NCBI RefSeq assembly: GCF_000805335.1
Contig: NZ_KN708638.1
Span: 4,910,473 to 4,974,472 of the forward strand
Length of the DNA stretch: 64,000 bases
From: Streptomyces sp. CT34
GTDB lineage: Bacteria > Actinomycetota > Actinomycetes > Streptomycetales > Streptomycetaceae
Direction of reading: 5' to 3'
Shown here: positions 16,222 to 24,301 of the stretch, piece by piece
Layout of the letters: every line of letters begins with the position of its first letter
Position numbering within the stretch: position 1 is the stretch's first letter
Made by a program: the position numbers and the translations under genes
The notes under the pieces: model-generated
What the model was told of the DNA's origin: nothing
The model's input: the letters and a program-made list of their open reading frames with translations, nothing else
The model's database searches: none

Positions 16222-18153
16222 ATGACTGTGACCGACTGCGCGGCGGAGGGCCGTACGGTGATCCGTTCCGTGCTGGTGGCCAACCGGGGCGAGATCGCCC
16301 GCCGGGTCTTCCGTACCTGCCGCGAACTGGGCATCGCGACCGTCGCGGTGCACTCCGACCCGGACGCGGACGCCCCGCACGTACGGGAGGCGGACACCGC
16401 GGTACGGCTACCGGGCGATGCGCCGGCCGACACCTACCTTCGCGGCGATCTGCTCGTGCGGGCGGCGGTGGCGGCCGGCGCGGACGCCGTCCACCCGGGG
16501 TACGGGTTTCTGTCCGAGAGCGCGGAGTTCGCCGCCGCGGTGGCGGACGCGGGGCTGTGCTGGATCGGGCCGCCGCCCGCCGCCATCGCGGCGATGGCCT
16601 CCAAGGCCCGCGCCAAGGAGCTGATGGCGGCGGCCGGGGTGCCGCTGCTCGCCCCCGTCGACCCGTCGGCCGCCACCGCCGCCGAACTGCCGCTGCTGGT
16701 GAAGGCGGCGGCCGGCGGCGGTGGCCGCGGGATGCGGATCGTCCGCGAACTCGACTCCCTGGACGGAGAGTTGGCGTCGGCGCGGGCGGAGGCCGCGGCG
16801 GCCTTCGGAGACGGGGAGGTCTTCGTCGAGCCGTATGTGGAGGGCGGGCGGCACGTCGAGGTGCAGGTCCTGGCCGACGCGCACGGCACGGTGTGGACGC
16901 TCGGCACGCGCGACTGCTCGGTCCAGCGTCGCCACCAGAAGGTCATCGAGGAGGCCCCGGCCCCCGGACTGCCCGACGCGCTGCGCGACACCCTGCACCG
17001 GTCCGCCGCACAGGCCGCGCGCGCCATCGACTACCGGGGCGCGGGAACCGTCGAGTTCCTGGTCTCGGCCGACGGGCGCGCCCACTTCCTGGAGATGAAC
17101 ACCCGCCTCCAGGTGGAGCACCCGGTCACCGAGGAGATCTACCGGATCGACCTGGTGGCCCTCCAGCTGGGCATCGCGGAGGGCCGGCCGCTGCCCGTCG
17201 AGCTGCCCACGCCGCGCGGGCACGCGGTGGAGGCGCGGCTCTACGCGGAGGACCCGGCGGCCGGCTGGCAGCCGCAGACCGGGACCGTGCACCGGCTGGC
17301 GCTGCCGGACGGCGTACGGCTGGACTCCGGCGTCACCGACGGGGACACCGTCACCGTCCACTACGACCCGATGCTGGCCAAGGTGATCGCCTGGGCGCCG
17401 ACCCGCCAGGAGGCCGTACGGAAGCTGGCCGGCGCCCTGGAGCGGGCCCGCATCCACGGGCCGGTCACCAACCGGGACCTGCTGGTGCGGACGCTGCGGC
17501 ACCCGGAGTTCGCCGCCGGCACCGGACTGGACACCGGCTTCTACGACCGCCACCTCACCGCCCTCACCGCGCCCGAGCCGGCCGGCGACGCGGTGTACGC
17601 GCTGGCCGCGGCTCTGGCCGACGCGCACGGCCGCTCCCGCTTCGGGGGCTTCCGCAACGTCCCGTCCGGCCCGCAGATCAAGACCTATGCGCGGGCCGGC
17701 GAGGAGTACCCGGTCCGCTACCGGCTCCGGCGCGACGGCCTGGCCGCCGAGGACTTCCCCGGGGTCCGGCTCCGCTCCCTCGGGCCGGACGCGGTGGTGC
17801 TCGAAGTCGACGGCCTGCGACGGCGGTTCACCGTCGCCCGCTACGGCGACCGGGTCCACGTCGACACGCCGGCCGGCTCCCGCACCTTCACCGCGCTGCC
17901 CCGCTTCCCCGACCCCACCGCCCGTACCGAGCCCGGTTCGCTGCTCGCTCCCATGCCCGGCACCGTCGTACGGATCGCGGACGGGCTCGCCGAGGGGGAC
18001 CGGGTCGCTGCCGGCCAGCCGCTGCTGTGGCTGGAGGCCATGAAGATGGAGCACCGGATCACCGCACCGGCCGCCGGCACCCTCACCTCCCTGCCCGCCC
18101 GTACGGGGCAGCGGGTCGAGGTCGGCGCGCTGCTCGCCGTCGTCACCGACTGA
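16222..18153 (+). CDS. acyl-CoA carboxylase alpha subunit (biotin carboxylase and BCCP)
   Basis: A 643-residue fusion: biotin carboxylase N-terminal, ATP-grasp and C-terminal domains (residues about 12-460: VLVANRGEIARRVFRTC, AAAGGGGRGMRIV, EMNTRLQVEHPVTE) and a C-terminal biotinyl domain whose modified lysine is in LEAMKMEH (about residue 607). It carboxylates biotin with bicarbonate and ATP and hands the group to the beta subunit upstream. ATG at 16222, 7 bp after the beta subunit stop. The methylcrotonyl-type partner suggests leucine/isovalerate or terpenoid catabolism. Confidence 0.95.
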   Translation: MTVTDCAAEGRTVIRSVLVANRGEIARRVFRTCRELGIATVAVHSDPDADAPHVREADTAVRLPGDAPADTYLRGDLLVRAAVAAGADAVHPGYGFLSESAEFAAAVADAGLCWIGPPPAAIAAMASKARAKELMAAAGVPLLAPVDPSAATAAELPLLVKAAAGGGGRGMRIVRELDSLDGELASARAEAAAAFGDGEVFVEPYVEGGRHVEVQVLADAHGTVWTLGTRDCSVQRRHQKVIEEAPAPGLPDALRDTLHRSAAQAARAIDYRGAGTVEFLVSADGRAHFLEMNTRLQVEHPVTEEIYRIDLVALQLGIAEGRPLPVELPTPRGHAVEARLYAEDPAAGWQPQTGTVHRLALPDGVRLDSGVTDGDTVTVHYDPMLAKVIAWAPTRQEAVRKLAGALERARIHGPVTNRDLLVRTLRHPEFAAGTGLDTGFYDRHLTALTAPEPAGDAVYALAAALADAHGRSRFGGFRNVPSGPQIKTYARAGEEYPVRYRLRRDGLAAEDFPGVRLRSLGPDAVVLEVDGLRRRFTVARYGDRVHVDTPAGSRTFTALPRFPDPTARTEPGSLLAPMPGTVVRIADGLAEGDRVAAGQPLLWLEAMKMEHRITAPAAGTLTSLPARTGQRVEVGALLAVVTD

Positions 18154-18203
18154 CGCGGTCGCCGTACCCGTACGTCCCTCACCCACCGCCACGAGGAGCC
18201 CGG

Positions 18204-19391
18204 ATGAGCAACGTCCCGAGCAGGGCCGCGAGCAACCCTGTGATCGAGTCCGAGGAACACCGCGCACTGCGCGCCGCCGTGGCGGCGCTCGGCAAACGCT
18301 ACGGCCGGGAGTACTTCGCCCGGGTCGTCGCCGACGGCAGGCACACCGACGAACTCTGGTCCGAGGCAGCCCGGTTGGGCTATCTCGGTGTCAACCTCCC
18401 CGAGGAGTACGGCGGCGGGGGCGGTGGCATCGTCGAACTCTCCATCGTACTGGAGGAGTTGGGTGCGGCAGGCTGCCCGCTGCTCATGCTGGTCGTCTCC
18501 CCGGCGATCTGCGGCACGGTCATCGCCCGGTTCGGCACCGAGGAGCAGCGGCGCCGCTGGCTGCCGGGGCTGGCCGACGGCAGCCGCACGATGGCCTTCG
18601 GCATCACCGAACCGGACGCCGGTTCCAACTCGCACCGGATCACCACCACCGCCCGCAGGGACGGCGGGGACTGGGTCCTCAACGGGCGGAAGGTCTTCAT
18701 CTCCGGCGTCGACATCGCCGACGCGACACTGATCGTCGGCCGCACCGAGGACGCCCGGACCGGGAAGCTCAAGCCCTGCCTGTTCATCGTGGAGCGCGAC
18801 ACCCCCGGCTTCGGGCGCCGCCCGATACCCATGGAACTGGCCGCACCGGAGAAGCAGTTCGAGCTGACCCTGGACGAGGTGCGGCTGCCCGCCGGCGCCC
18901 TGGTCGGCGACGAGGACGCCGGACTGCTCCAGCTGTTCGCCGGCCTCAACCCGGAACGCATCATGACCGCCGCGTTCGCCCTCGGGATGGGCCGCTACGC
19001 CCTCGGCCGGGCCGTCGACTACGCCCGCACCCGCCAGGTCTGGAAGGAGCCCATCGGTGCCCACCAGGCCCTCGCGCACCCGCTCGCCCGGTCCCACATC
19101 GAACTGGAGCTGGCCGGGCTGATGATGCGGAAGGCGGCGCTGCTGTACGACGCGGGCGACGACCCGGCCGCCGGCGAGGCCGCCAACATGGCCAAGTACG
19201 CGGCGGCCGAGGCCGCGGTCCGCGCCGTCGACCAGGCCGTGCACACCCTGGGCGGCAACGGCCTGACCCACGAATACGGGCTCGCGTCGCTGATCACCGC
19301 CGCCCGGGTGGCCCGGATCGCCCCGGTCAGCCGGGAGATGATCCTCAACTACGTCTCGCACCAGTCGCTGGGGCTGCCCAAGTCGTACTGA
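18204..19391 (+). CDS. acyl-CoA dehydrogenase
   Basis: A 395-residue FAD-dependent acyl-CoA dehydrogenase that would oxidise an acyl-CoA to the enoyl-CoA for the carboxylase or hydratase of the same operon. Visible signatures: FGITEPDAGSNSHRI (flavin-binding loop), the C-terminal helix region VHTLGGNGLTHEYG, and DYARTRQVWKEPIGAHQALAHPLA. The catalytic base position is not assigned by me. ATG at 18204, with GAGGAG upstream, 50 bp after the carboxylase. Immediately behind it is a fragment of an acyl-CoA ligase. Confidence 0.95.
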   Translation: MSNVPSRAASNPVIESEEHRALRAAVAALGKRYGREYFARVVADGRHTDELWSEAARLGYLGVNLPEEYGGGGGGIVELSIVLEELGAAGCPLLMLVVSPAICGTVIARFGTEEQRRRWLPGLADGSRTMAFGITEPDAGSNSHRITTTARRDGGDWVLNGRKVFISGVDIADATLIVGRTEDARTGKLKPCLFIVERDTPGFGRRPIPMELAAPEKQFELTLDEVRLPAGALVGDEDAGLLQLFAGLNPERIMTAAFALGMGRYALGRAVDYARTRQVWKEPIGAHQALAHPLARSHIELELAGLMMRKAALLYDAGDDPAAGEAANMAKYAAAEAAVRAVDQAVHTLGGNGLTHEYGLASLITAARVARIAPVSREMILNYVSHQSLGLPKSY

Positions 19392-19399
19392 GACCGGAT

Positions 19400-19546
19400 C
19401 ACGTCCCCGCCTACGCTGCCGGTCGGGTTGCCCCGTACAAGAAGGTGCGCCGCGTGGAATTCCTGGACAGCGTGCCGCGCGCCACCACCGGAAAGATCCT
19501 GCGCCGCGAACTGCGCGCCAGGGAAAGGAGTTCGACGGCCCGATGA
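19400..19546 (+). pseudogene. C-terminal remnant of an AMP-forming acyl-CoA ligase (4-coumarate:CoA ligase type)
   Basis: The frame reads GRVAPYKKVRRVEFLDSVPR ATTGKILRRELRARE (two adjacent pieces) to the TGA at 19544-19546. That is the C-terminal hinge/A10 region of a 4CL-like ligase, with the catalytic lysine motif TGKILRREL intact. Upstream of about 19400 similarity stops and only 9 bases separate it from the acyl-CoA dehydrogenase stop, so roughly 460 residues are missing. No start codon with a ribosome site precedes it. The stop still overlaps the next start (ATGA), as an intact ligase gene would. I read it as an internal deletion that left the 3' end. Confidence 0.85.
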
Positions 19547-20352
19547 CCGACGCACCGCCCGCGCCCGCCGGCGCGGCCTCCGCGACACCCCTGGTGGCGC
19601 GCTCCCACGAGCGCGGGATCGCCACCCTCACCCTCGACTCCCCGCACAACCGCAACGCGCTCTCCGCCCGCCTGGTGGCCGAACTGCACCAGGGCCTCGC
19701 GGACGCGGCGGCGGACGACACCGTGCGCGCCGTGCTGCTCGGCCACACCGGGGGCACGTTCTGCGCCGGAGCGGACCTCTCCGAGGCCACCTCGGGCGCC
19801 GCCACGGACGGCCCGCTGGGGCTCGCCCGGCTGCTGCGGGCCATCGTGGAGCTGCCCAAACCGGTCGTCGCCCGCGTGACCGGCCACGTACGGGCCGGCG
19901 GGCTCGGCCTGCTCGGCGCCTGCGACATCGCGGTGGCCGGCCCGCACGCCACCTTCGCCTTCACCGAGGCGCGGCTCGGGCTCGCCCCCGCGGTCATCTC
20001 GCTGCCGCTGCTGCCTCGCCTGGACGCCCGAGCCGCCGCCCGCTACTACCTGACGGGCGAGAAGTTCGGCCCGCCGGAGGCAGCCGGAATCGGCCTGCTG
20101 ACCCTGGCCACCGACGTCGCCGGCCCCGACGGCATCGACGCGGCACTGGCCCCCCTCCTGGACGCCCTGCGCAAGGGCTCCCCCCAGGGGCTGGCCGAGT
20201 CGAAGAAGCTGGTGACGGCCGGGGTGCTGGCCGCCTTCGACCGGGACACCGACGCGCTCGCCGAGCAGTCCGCACGGCTCTTCGCCTCCGCCGAGGCACG
20301 CGAGGGCATGACCGCCTTCCTCGAACGACGGGCCCCCGCATGGGCGCGCTGA
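19543..20352 (+). CDS. enoyl-CoA hydratase/isomerase family protein
   Basis: A 269-residue crotonase-fold protein. The oxyanion-hole segments are HNRNALSARL and GTFCAGADLSE; the catalytic-Glu region reads ACDIAVAGPHATFAFTEARLGLAPA. It would hydrate or isomerise the enoyl-CoA formed by the operon. ATG at 19543 overlaps the stop of the ligase remnant, showing that the original gene order was dehydrogenase, ligase, hydratase. The following TetR gene overlaps it by 13 bp. Confidence 0.92.
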   Translation: MTDAPPAPAGAASATPLVARSHERGIATLTLDSPHNRNALSARLVAELHQGLADAAADDTVRAVLLGHTGGTFCAGADLSEATSGAATDGPLGLARLLRAIVELPKPVVARVTGHVRAGGLGLLGACDIAVAGPHATFAFTEARLGLAPAVISLPLLPRLDARAAARYYLTGEKFGPPEAAGIGLLTLATDVAGPDGIDAALAPLLDALRKGSPQGLAESKKLVTAGVLAAFDRDTDALAEQSARLFASAEAREGMTAFLERRAPAWAR

Positions 20353-20969
20353 CCCCGGCACGCGGCCCCAAGGAGCCCCAGCAGGAACGCAGCCGCGCCA
20401 CCCGCCTCAAACTGCTGGAGGCGGCCATCTCCTGCCTGGCGGAACGCGGCTGGAGCGGCAGCACGGTCTCCGTCGTGGCCGAACGGGCGGGCGTCTCGCG
20501 GGGCGCCGCCCAGCACCACTTCCGCACCCGCGAGGACCTGTTCACCGCGGCCGTCGAGCACGTCGCCGAGAAGCGGCGGGGCGCGGTGAAGGCGATGGCA
20601 CACAACCTGCCGCCCGCCGGCTCCATCGCCCGCACCTGGATCATCGTCGAGGAACTGGTGGGCCTCTACACGGGACCGCTGTTCCGGGCCGCGCTGCACC
20701 TGTGGGTGGCCGCCTCGAACGAGGAGCAACTCCGCGCCCGGGTCACCGCGCTGGAGGCCCGGGTGGGCCGCGAGGCGCACCGTACGGCGGTGGCCCTGCT
20801 GGACGCCGACGAGTCCGTCCCCGGCGTCCGGGAAACCGTCCAGGGCCTCCTGGACATGGCCCGCGGCCTCGGCCTGGCCAACCTGCTGACGGACGACTCG
20901 GCACGGCGCGACGGGGTGGTCGCCCAGTGGGCGAAGCTGATCGACGATGCGCTGGCACGCCGTGCGTGA
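20340..20969 (+). CDS. TetR-family transcriptional regulator
   Basis: A 209-residue TetR-type repressor: helix-turn-helix at about residues 20-65 (RLKLLEAAISCLAERGWSGS, ERAGVSRGAAQHHFRTREDL) and an effector-binding domain behind it. It is the last gene of the acyl-CoA operon and overlaps the hydratase gene by 13 bp, so it very probably represses this operon with an acyl-CoA as ligand. ATG at 20340; no better start. Confidence 0.92.
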   Translation: MGALTPARGPKEPQQERSRATRLKLLEAAISCLAERGWSGSTVSVVAERAGVSRGAAQHHFRTREDLFTAAVEHVAEKRRGAVKAMAHNLPPAGSIARTWIIVEELVGLYTGPLFRAALHLWVAASNEEQLRARVTALEARVGREAHRTAVALLDADESVPGVRETVQGLLDMARGLGLANLLTDDSARRDGVVAQWAKLIDDALARRA

Positions 20970-21137
20970 ACGCCTGCGGCTGGGCTCATTCCCACGTTGT
21001 CGGCTTTCCCGCCGTTCCGCTGCGCTTTGCCTTGTCCGACGTTGTTGGCTGCTTCGCACGTTGCCGGGTGCGGCGCCGTTGCGCCTGCGGCGGGCGGGTC
21101 CGCTGCGCGGGGCTGTCGGGTGCGGTGACGGTCCTGC

Positions 21138-21186
21138 GGGGCAGGGTGTCCGGACTGCTGCGCTTTACGTCCGGACACCCTGCCCC
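21138..21186 (+). repeat. 17-bp hairpin, left arm
   Basis: Perfect stem 21138-21154 with 21170-21186, 15-nt loop CTGCTGCGCTTTACG. Stem differs from the right-arm hairpin at six positions, all compensated. Confidence 0.9.
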
Positions 21187-21368
21187 TCCGGCTCGCCCCC
21201 TCCCGTTGTGGGTGGGGAACCAGGTAGGTGGTGGTCCGGGTGAGTGGGTCAGCGCAGGTGGTGAGTTGAGGGGTGGCCCACCGCCAGGAAGTGACCGTTA
21301 CGGGACCACCCACCCCCAGCTCCCACCCACCGGTTTTTCCACCCCTCCGCGGGAGGGGGCGGGCCGGA

Positions 21369-21417
21369 GGGGGTGGTGTGCCGGACGTAAAGCGAAGCAG
21401 TCCGGCACACCACCCCC
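21369..21417 (-). repeat. 17-bp hairpin, right arm (inverse orientation)
   Basis: Perfect stem 21369-21385 with 21401-21417; on the minus strand the 15-nt loop reads CTGCTTCGCTTTACG, one base different from the left-arm loop. Confidence 0.9.
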
Positions 21418-21638
21418 GGAGGACCGCCACCGCACCCCGAAAGCCCCGCGCAGCGGACAACACCCCGCGCCGAAGGCGCAAAGGCGAGTAACCCCCCGTG
21501 GCGGGACGGCCGACAACGTCGGGTGCGGCAAAGCGCAGCGGACGGGCCGCAGGCGCAACGGTGCCGCACTCGGCAACGTGGGAAGCCGCCCCGCCGCAGG
21601 CGAACGGCGGGAAAGCCGACAACGTGGGAGGCAACCCG

Positions 21639-22736
21639 CTATGCGGAAGGCGCGTAACCCTCGATCGACCGCGGGCTCCGCGGCCCCGGCCCGACGTAGC
21701 GGGCCGACGGTCGGACCAGTCGGCCCGTCCGCTTCTGCTCCAGGATGTGCGCGCTCCAGCCGGCCGTACGGGCGCAGGTGAACATGGAGGTGAACATGTG
21801 CGCCGGGACCTCCGCGAAGTCCAGGACGATGGCCGCCCAGAATTCCACGTTGGTGGCCAGCACCCGGTCCGGGCGGCGGTTGTGCAGCTCCTCCAGCGCG
21901 GCCTTCTCCAGCGCCTCGGCGACCTCGAAGCGCGGCGCGCCCAGTTCCTTGGCGGTGCGCCGCAGCACGCGGGCCCGCGGGTCCTCGGCGCGGTAGACGC
22001 GGTGGCCGAAGCCCATCAGCCGCTCGCCGTTGTCCAGTGCCTGCCGGACGTAGGCCGCCGCGTCGCCGGTCCGCTCGATCTCCTCGATCATGCCCAGGAC
22101 CCGGGACGGCGCGCCGCCGTGCAGCGGGCCGGACATGGCGCCGACCGCGCCGGAGAGGGAGGCGGCCACGTCCGCGCCGGTGGAGGCGATGACCCGGGCG
22201 GTGAAGGTGGAGGCGTTCATGCCGTGCTCGGCGGCCGACGTCCAGTAGGCGTCGACGGCCTTGACGTGCTTGGGGTCGGGCTCGCCGCGCCAGCGCTTCA
22301 TGAAGCGCTCCACGACCGTCTCGGCCTTGTCGATCTCCCGCTGCGGCACCATCGGCAGGCCCTGCCCGCGCGCCGACTGGGCGACGTAGGACAGCGCCAT
22401 GACGGCGGCGCGGGCGAGGTTGTCGCGGGCGGTCCGCTCGTCGATGTCGAGCAGCGGTTTCAGGCCCCATACGGGTGCGAGCATGGCGAGCGCGGACTGC
22501 ACGTCGACCCGGATGTCACCCGAGTGCACCGGGATCGGGAAGGGTTCGGCGGGCGGCAGCCCCGGCTTGAACGCCCCGTCGACCAGCAGCCCCCAGACGT
22601 TCTCGAAGGACACGTGCCCGACGAGGTCTTCGATGTCCACGCCGCGGTAGCGGAGCGCGCCGCCTTCCTTGTCGGGTTCGGCGATCTCCGTCTCGAACGC
22701 GACGACTCCCTCAAGCCCGGGAACGAAGTCGGACAT
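21639..22736 (-). CDS. citrate synthase 2
   Basis: A 365-residue citrate synthase of the actinobacterial type 2 group, condensing oxaloacetate (or a related oxoacid) with an acyl-CoA. Both active-site His motifs are present (GPLHGGAPSRV, about residue 217; GFGHRVYR, about 258). The position of the catalytic Asp, NVDFYSG in classical enzymes, reads NVEFWAA here, a Glu. Start at the ATG at 22736 (MSDFVPG), which has GAGGAG eight bases upstream. The neighbour pdxH is divergent. A 2-methylcitrate synthase activity cannot be excluded. Confidence 0.9.
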   Translation of the reverse strand: MSDFVPGLEGVVAFETEIAEPDKEGGALRYRGVDIEDLVGHVSFENVWGLLVDGAFKPGLPPAEPFPIPVHSGDIRVDVQSALAMLAPVWGLKPLLDIDERTARDNLARAAVMALSYVAQSARGQGLPMVPQREIDKAETVVERFMKRWRGEPDPKHVKAVDAYWTSAAEHGMNASTFTARVIASTGADVAASLSGAVGAMSGPLHGGAPSRVLGMIEEIERTGDAAAYVRQALDNGERLMGFGHRVYRAEDPRARVLRRTAKELGAPRFEVAEALEKAALEELHNRRPDRVLATNVEFWAAIVLDFAEVPAHMFTSMFTCARTAGWSAHILEQKRTGRLVRPSARYVGPGPRSPRSIEGYAPSA

Positions 22737-23159
22737 CAGGCGGCTCCTCAAGATGGGGACGGCAGACGGGCGTAACCGGCTGCCTGCGGTCGAGTCAAGT
22801 TCGGCGCCGGTGCGGTTACGCGGCTGCGTCGCGCAGCTCGCGGTCCGTACCGGTCACCCCGGTGATGCCCCGCCGGGGCAGGGGCCACGCGGCGGTTCTG
22901 CCCGCGGGGGGTCGGTCCGCGGGCGCGGGCCGCCGCGAGTGGTGCGCCGCAGCGGCCTGAGGACGGACACGATAACTCCCGATGTCCGGAGGCCACAGTG
23001 GGCCGGGCCATGATTTTGGCGGGTTCATCAGCTGCGCGGAAGCGTGACGTCCGGCACACTGGTCAATTCGCCGACGGGAGGGTTACGCACCGGCGACGAG
23101 GGGCAGACTTTCAGCCCTCCCGGCTGCCCGGCGTGGCGCCGATGCTGCAAGATGAGGCC
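22737..23159. other. 423-bp divergent promoter region, citrate synthase 2 / pdxH
   Basis: Holds the ribosome site of citrate synthase and presumably both promoters. I see only a weak 6-bp hairpin near 22823 and no convincing operator or small gene. Confidence 0.5.
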
Positions 23160-23843
23160 GTGCATCCCGCCGACATGCCTTCCGCAGAGACTCCCGATCC
23201 GTCTTCCATGCGCGCGCATTACCGCCATGAGGGACTTGCCGAGTCCGATCTCGCCGCGAGCCCTTACGACCAGTTCGCGCGCTGGTTCAAGGACGCGGCA
23301 GCAGCCGGTCTGCACGAGCCGAACGCGATGGTCGTCTCGACGGCGGACGCGGCCGGCCGGCCCCGCTCAAGGACCGTACTGCTCAAGGCATTCGACGAGC
23401 GCGGCTTTGTGTTCTTCACCAACTACACCAGCCGAAAAGGCCGCGAACTGGCCGAAAACCCCTGTATTTCGCTGCTGTTCCCCTGGCACCCGCTCGCCCG
23501 CCAGGTCATCGTGACCGGCACCGCCGAGCGCATCGGCCGCGACGAGACCGCCGCCTATTTCCGCACCCGCCCGCACGGCTCCCAACTGGGCGCCTGGGCC
23601 AGCGACCAGTCCGCACCGGTCGCCTCGCGCGCCGAACTGGAGCAGGCCTACGAGGAGTTGGCGGCCCGGTACCCGGAGGGCGAGCAGGTCCCGGCGCCGC
23701 CGCACTGGGGCGGCTACCGGATCACCGTCGAGACGATCGAGTTCTGGCAGGGCCGGCTCAACCGCCTCCACGACCGGCTGCGGTACGTCCGCGAGGGAGC
23801 GCCCGAGGCCGGGCAGTGGCGGGTGGAGCGCCTGGCGCCCTGA
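23160..23843 (+). CDS. pdxH: pyridoxamine 5'-phosphate oxidase
   Basis: PdxH oxidises pyridoxine/pyridoxamine phosphate to pyridoxal phosphate with FMN. The 227-residue protein has the FMN-binding RPRSRTVLLKAFDERGFVFF region, NYTSRKGRELAENP, and the C-terminal signature IEFWQGRLNRLHDRLRY (WQGRxxRLHDR). GTG at 23160 is preferred, with GAGG just upstream; ATGs at 23142 and 23174 are alternatives that change only the poorly conserved end. It is divergent from citrate synthase 2 and followed by a long hairpin. Confidence 0.96.
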   Translation: MHPADMPSAETPDPSSMRAHYRHEGLAESDLAASPYDQFARWFKDAAAAGLHEPNAMVVSTADAAGRPRSRTVLLKAFDERGFVFFTNYTSRKGRELAENPCISLLFPWHPLARQVIVTGTAERIGRDETAAYFRTRPHGSQLGAWASDQSAPVASRAELEQAYEELAARYPEGEQVPAPPHWGGYRITVETIEFWQGRLNRLHDRLRYVREGAPEAGQWRVERLAP

Positions 23844-23926
23844 CACCGCGGCGGGGGCGGGGCGGTCCGCTCCGGCCCCCGCGGCTCCGGCCGGCCGTAC
23901 CCGCGGCCCGGTCCGGGAACGCAGAC

Positions 23927-23997
23927 GACCCGCGGGCTGCTTCCTCCGCGCTCGGTGGCGCGAAGGGCCGGTCGGACGAACCGGCAGCCCGCGGGTC
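23927..23997. terminator. bidirectional hairpin, 14-bp stem
   Basis: Perfect stem 23927-23940 with 23984-23997 enclosing 43 nt that contain a further ACCGG/CCGGT-type stem. Lies 84 bp after pdxH and about 80 bp after the 12-codon frame on the other strand. Confidence 0.65.
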
Positions 23998-24078
23998 GGG
24001 TGACTGCTGGGAATTGGCCGGCTGCGCATCTGCAGTATGCGCTGGTCCGGCGCTGCACTTCGGTGAAGCGACGGGCCG

Positions 24079-24117
24079 CTAGCCCGCAGCCACCTCACGC
24101 GTCCGGTGCGAAATCAT
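24079..24117 (-). CDS. 12-codon reading frame with near-perfect Shine-Dalgarno (candidate leader or micropeptide)
   Basis: ATG at 24117 to TAG at 24079 encodes MISHRTREVAAG. The upstream stretch AGAAGGGAGGTGGT (24126-24139) is complementary to the 16S rRNA 3' end at 12 of 14 positions, far stronger than for any neighbouring gene, and a promoter-like pair precedes it. No larger gene follows on this strand before the 23927-23997 hairpin, so it is either a stand-alone micropeptide or part of a small RNA of about 220 nt. Not recognised. Confidence 0.4.
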   Translation of the reverse strand: MISHRTREVAAG

Positions 24118-24150
24118 CTGCCGAACCACCTCCCTTCTCGTGTACCCCAC

Positions 24151-24179
24151 ACGTTAGGAAGCCGCCGGCCGCCGCACAA
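24151..24179 (-). promoter_or_regulatory. sigma-70-type promoter of the short transcript
   Basis: TTGTGC (24174-24179) and TAACGT (24151-24156) on the minus strand, 17 bp apart; expected start near 24144, about 5 nt before the ribosome site. Confidence 0.45.
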
Positions 24180-24301
24180 CCGAATTTTCCGGTGGCGTGT
24201 GCCGGAGGCGGCGATTTCCGCGAATCGGGTGTGTGCCACGTCACGTTCGAGTTGAATGCTCCCAGGTGGAGCACGTGCGACCGCGTTCGTTAGGGGTACC
24301 A

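Larger units (their letters stand above)
20991..21628. repeat. 638-bp gene-free element with 26-bp terminal inverted repeats
   Basis: 20991-21016 and 21603-21628 are perfect 26-bp inverted repeats. Between them the two arms share further imperfectly inverted blocks (CGTTGCGCCTGCGGC, GTCCGCTGCGCGGGGCT, GCGGTxxCGGTCCT types) and each arm carries one 17-bp hairpin. It fills the gap (20970-21638) between the convergent TetR and citrate synthase genes. No transposase, no reading frame of its own, and no evident target duplication. MITE-like element or structured RNA are both possible. Confidence 0.75.
23844..24301. other. 458-bp region after pdxH with a minus-strand short-transcript candidate
   Basis: Contains a large hairpin (23927-23997) usable as terminator by pdxH and by a leftward transcript, a 12-codon leftward reading frame with an exceptional ribosome site (24079-24117) and a good leftward promoter (24151-24179). 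The remaining 120 bp precede the PAS/GAF gene. Confidence 0.6.

Noticed and set aside
12101..20969. Secondary-metabolite cluster
   Set aside because: Genes are a catabolic acyl-CoA set with carboxylase, dehydrogenase and hydratase; no synthase, tailoring or resistance genes.
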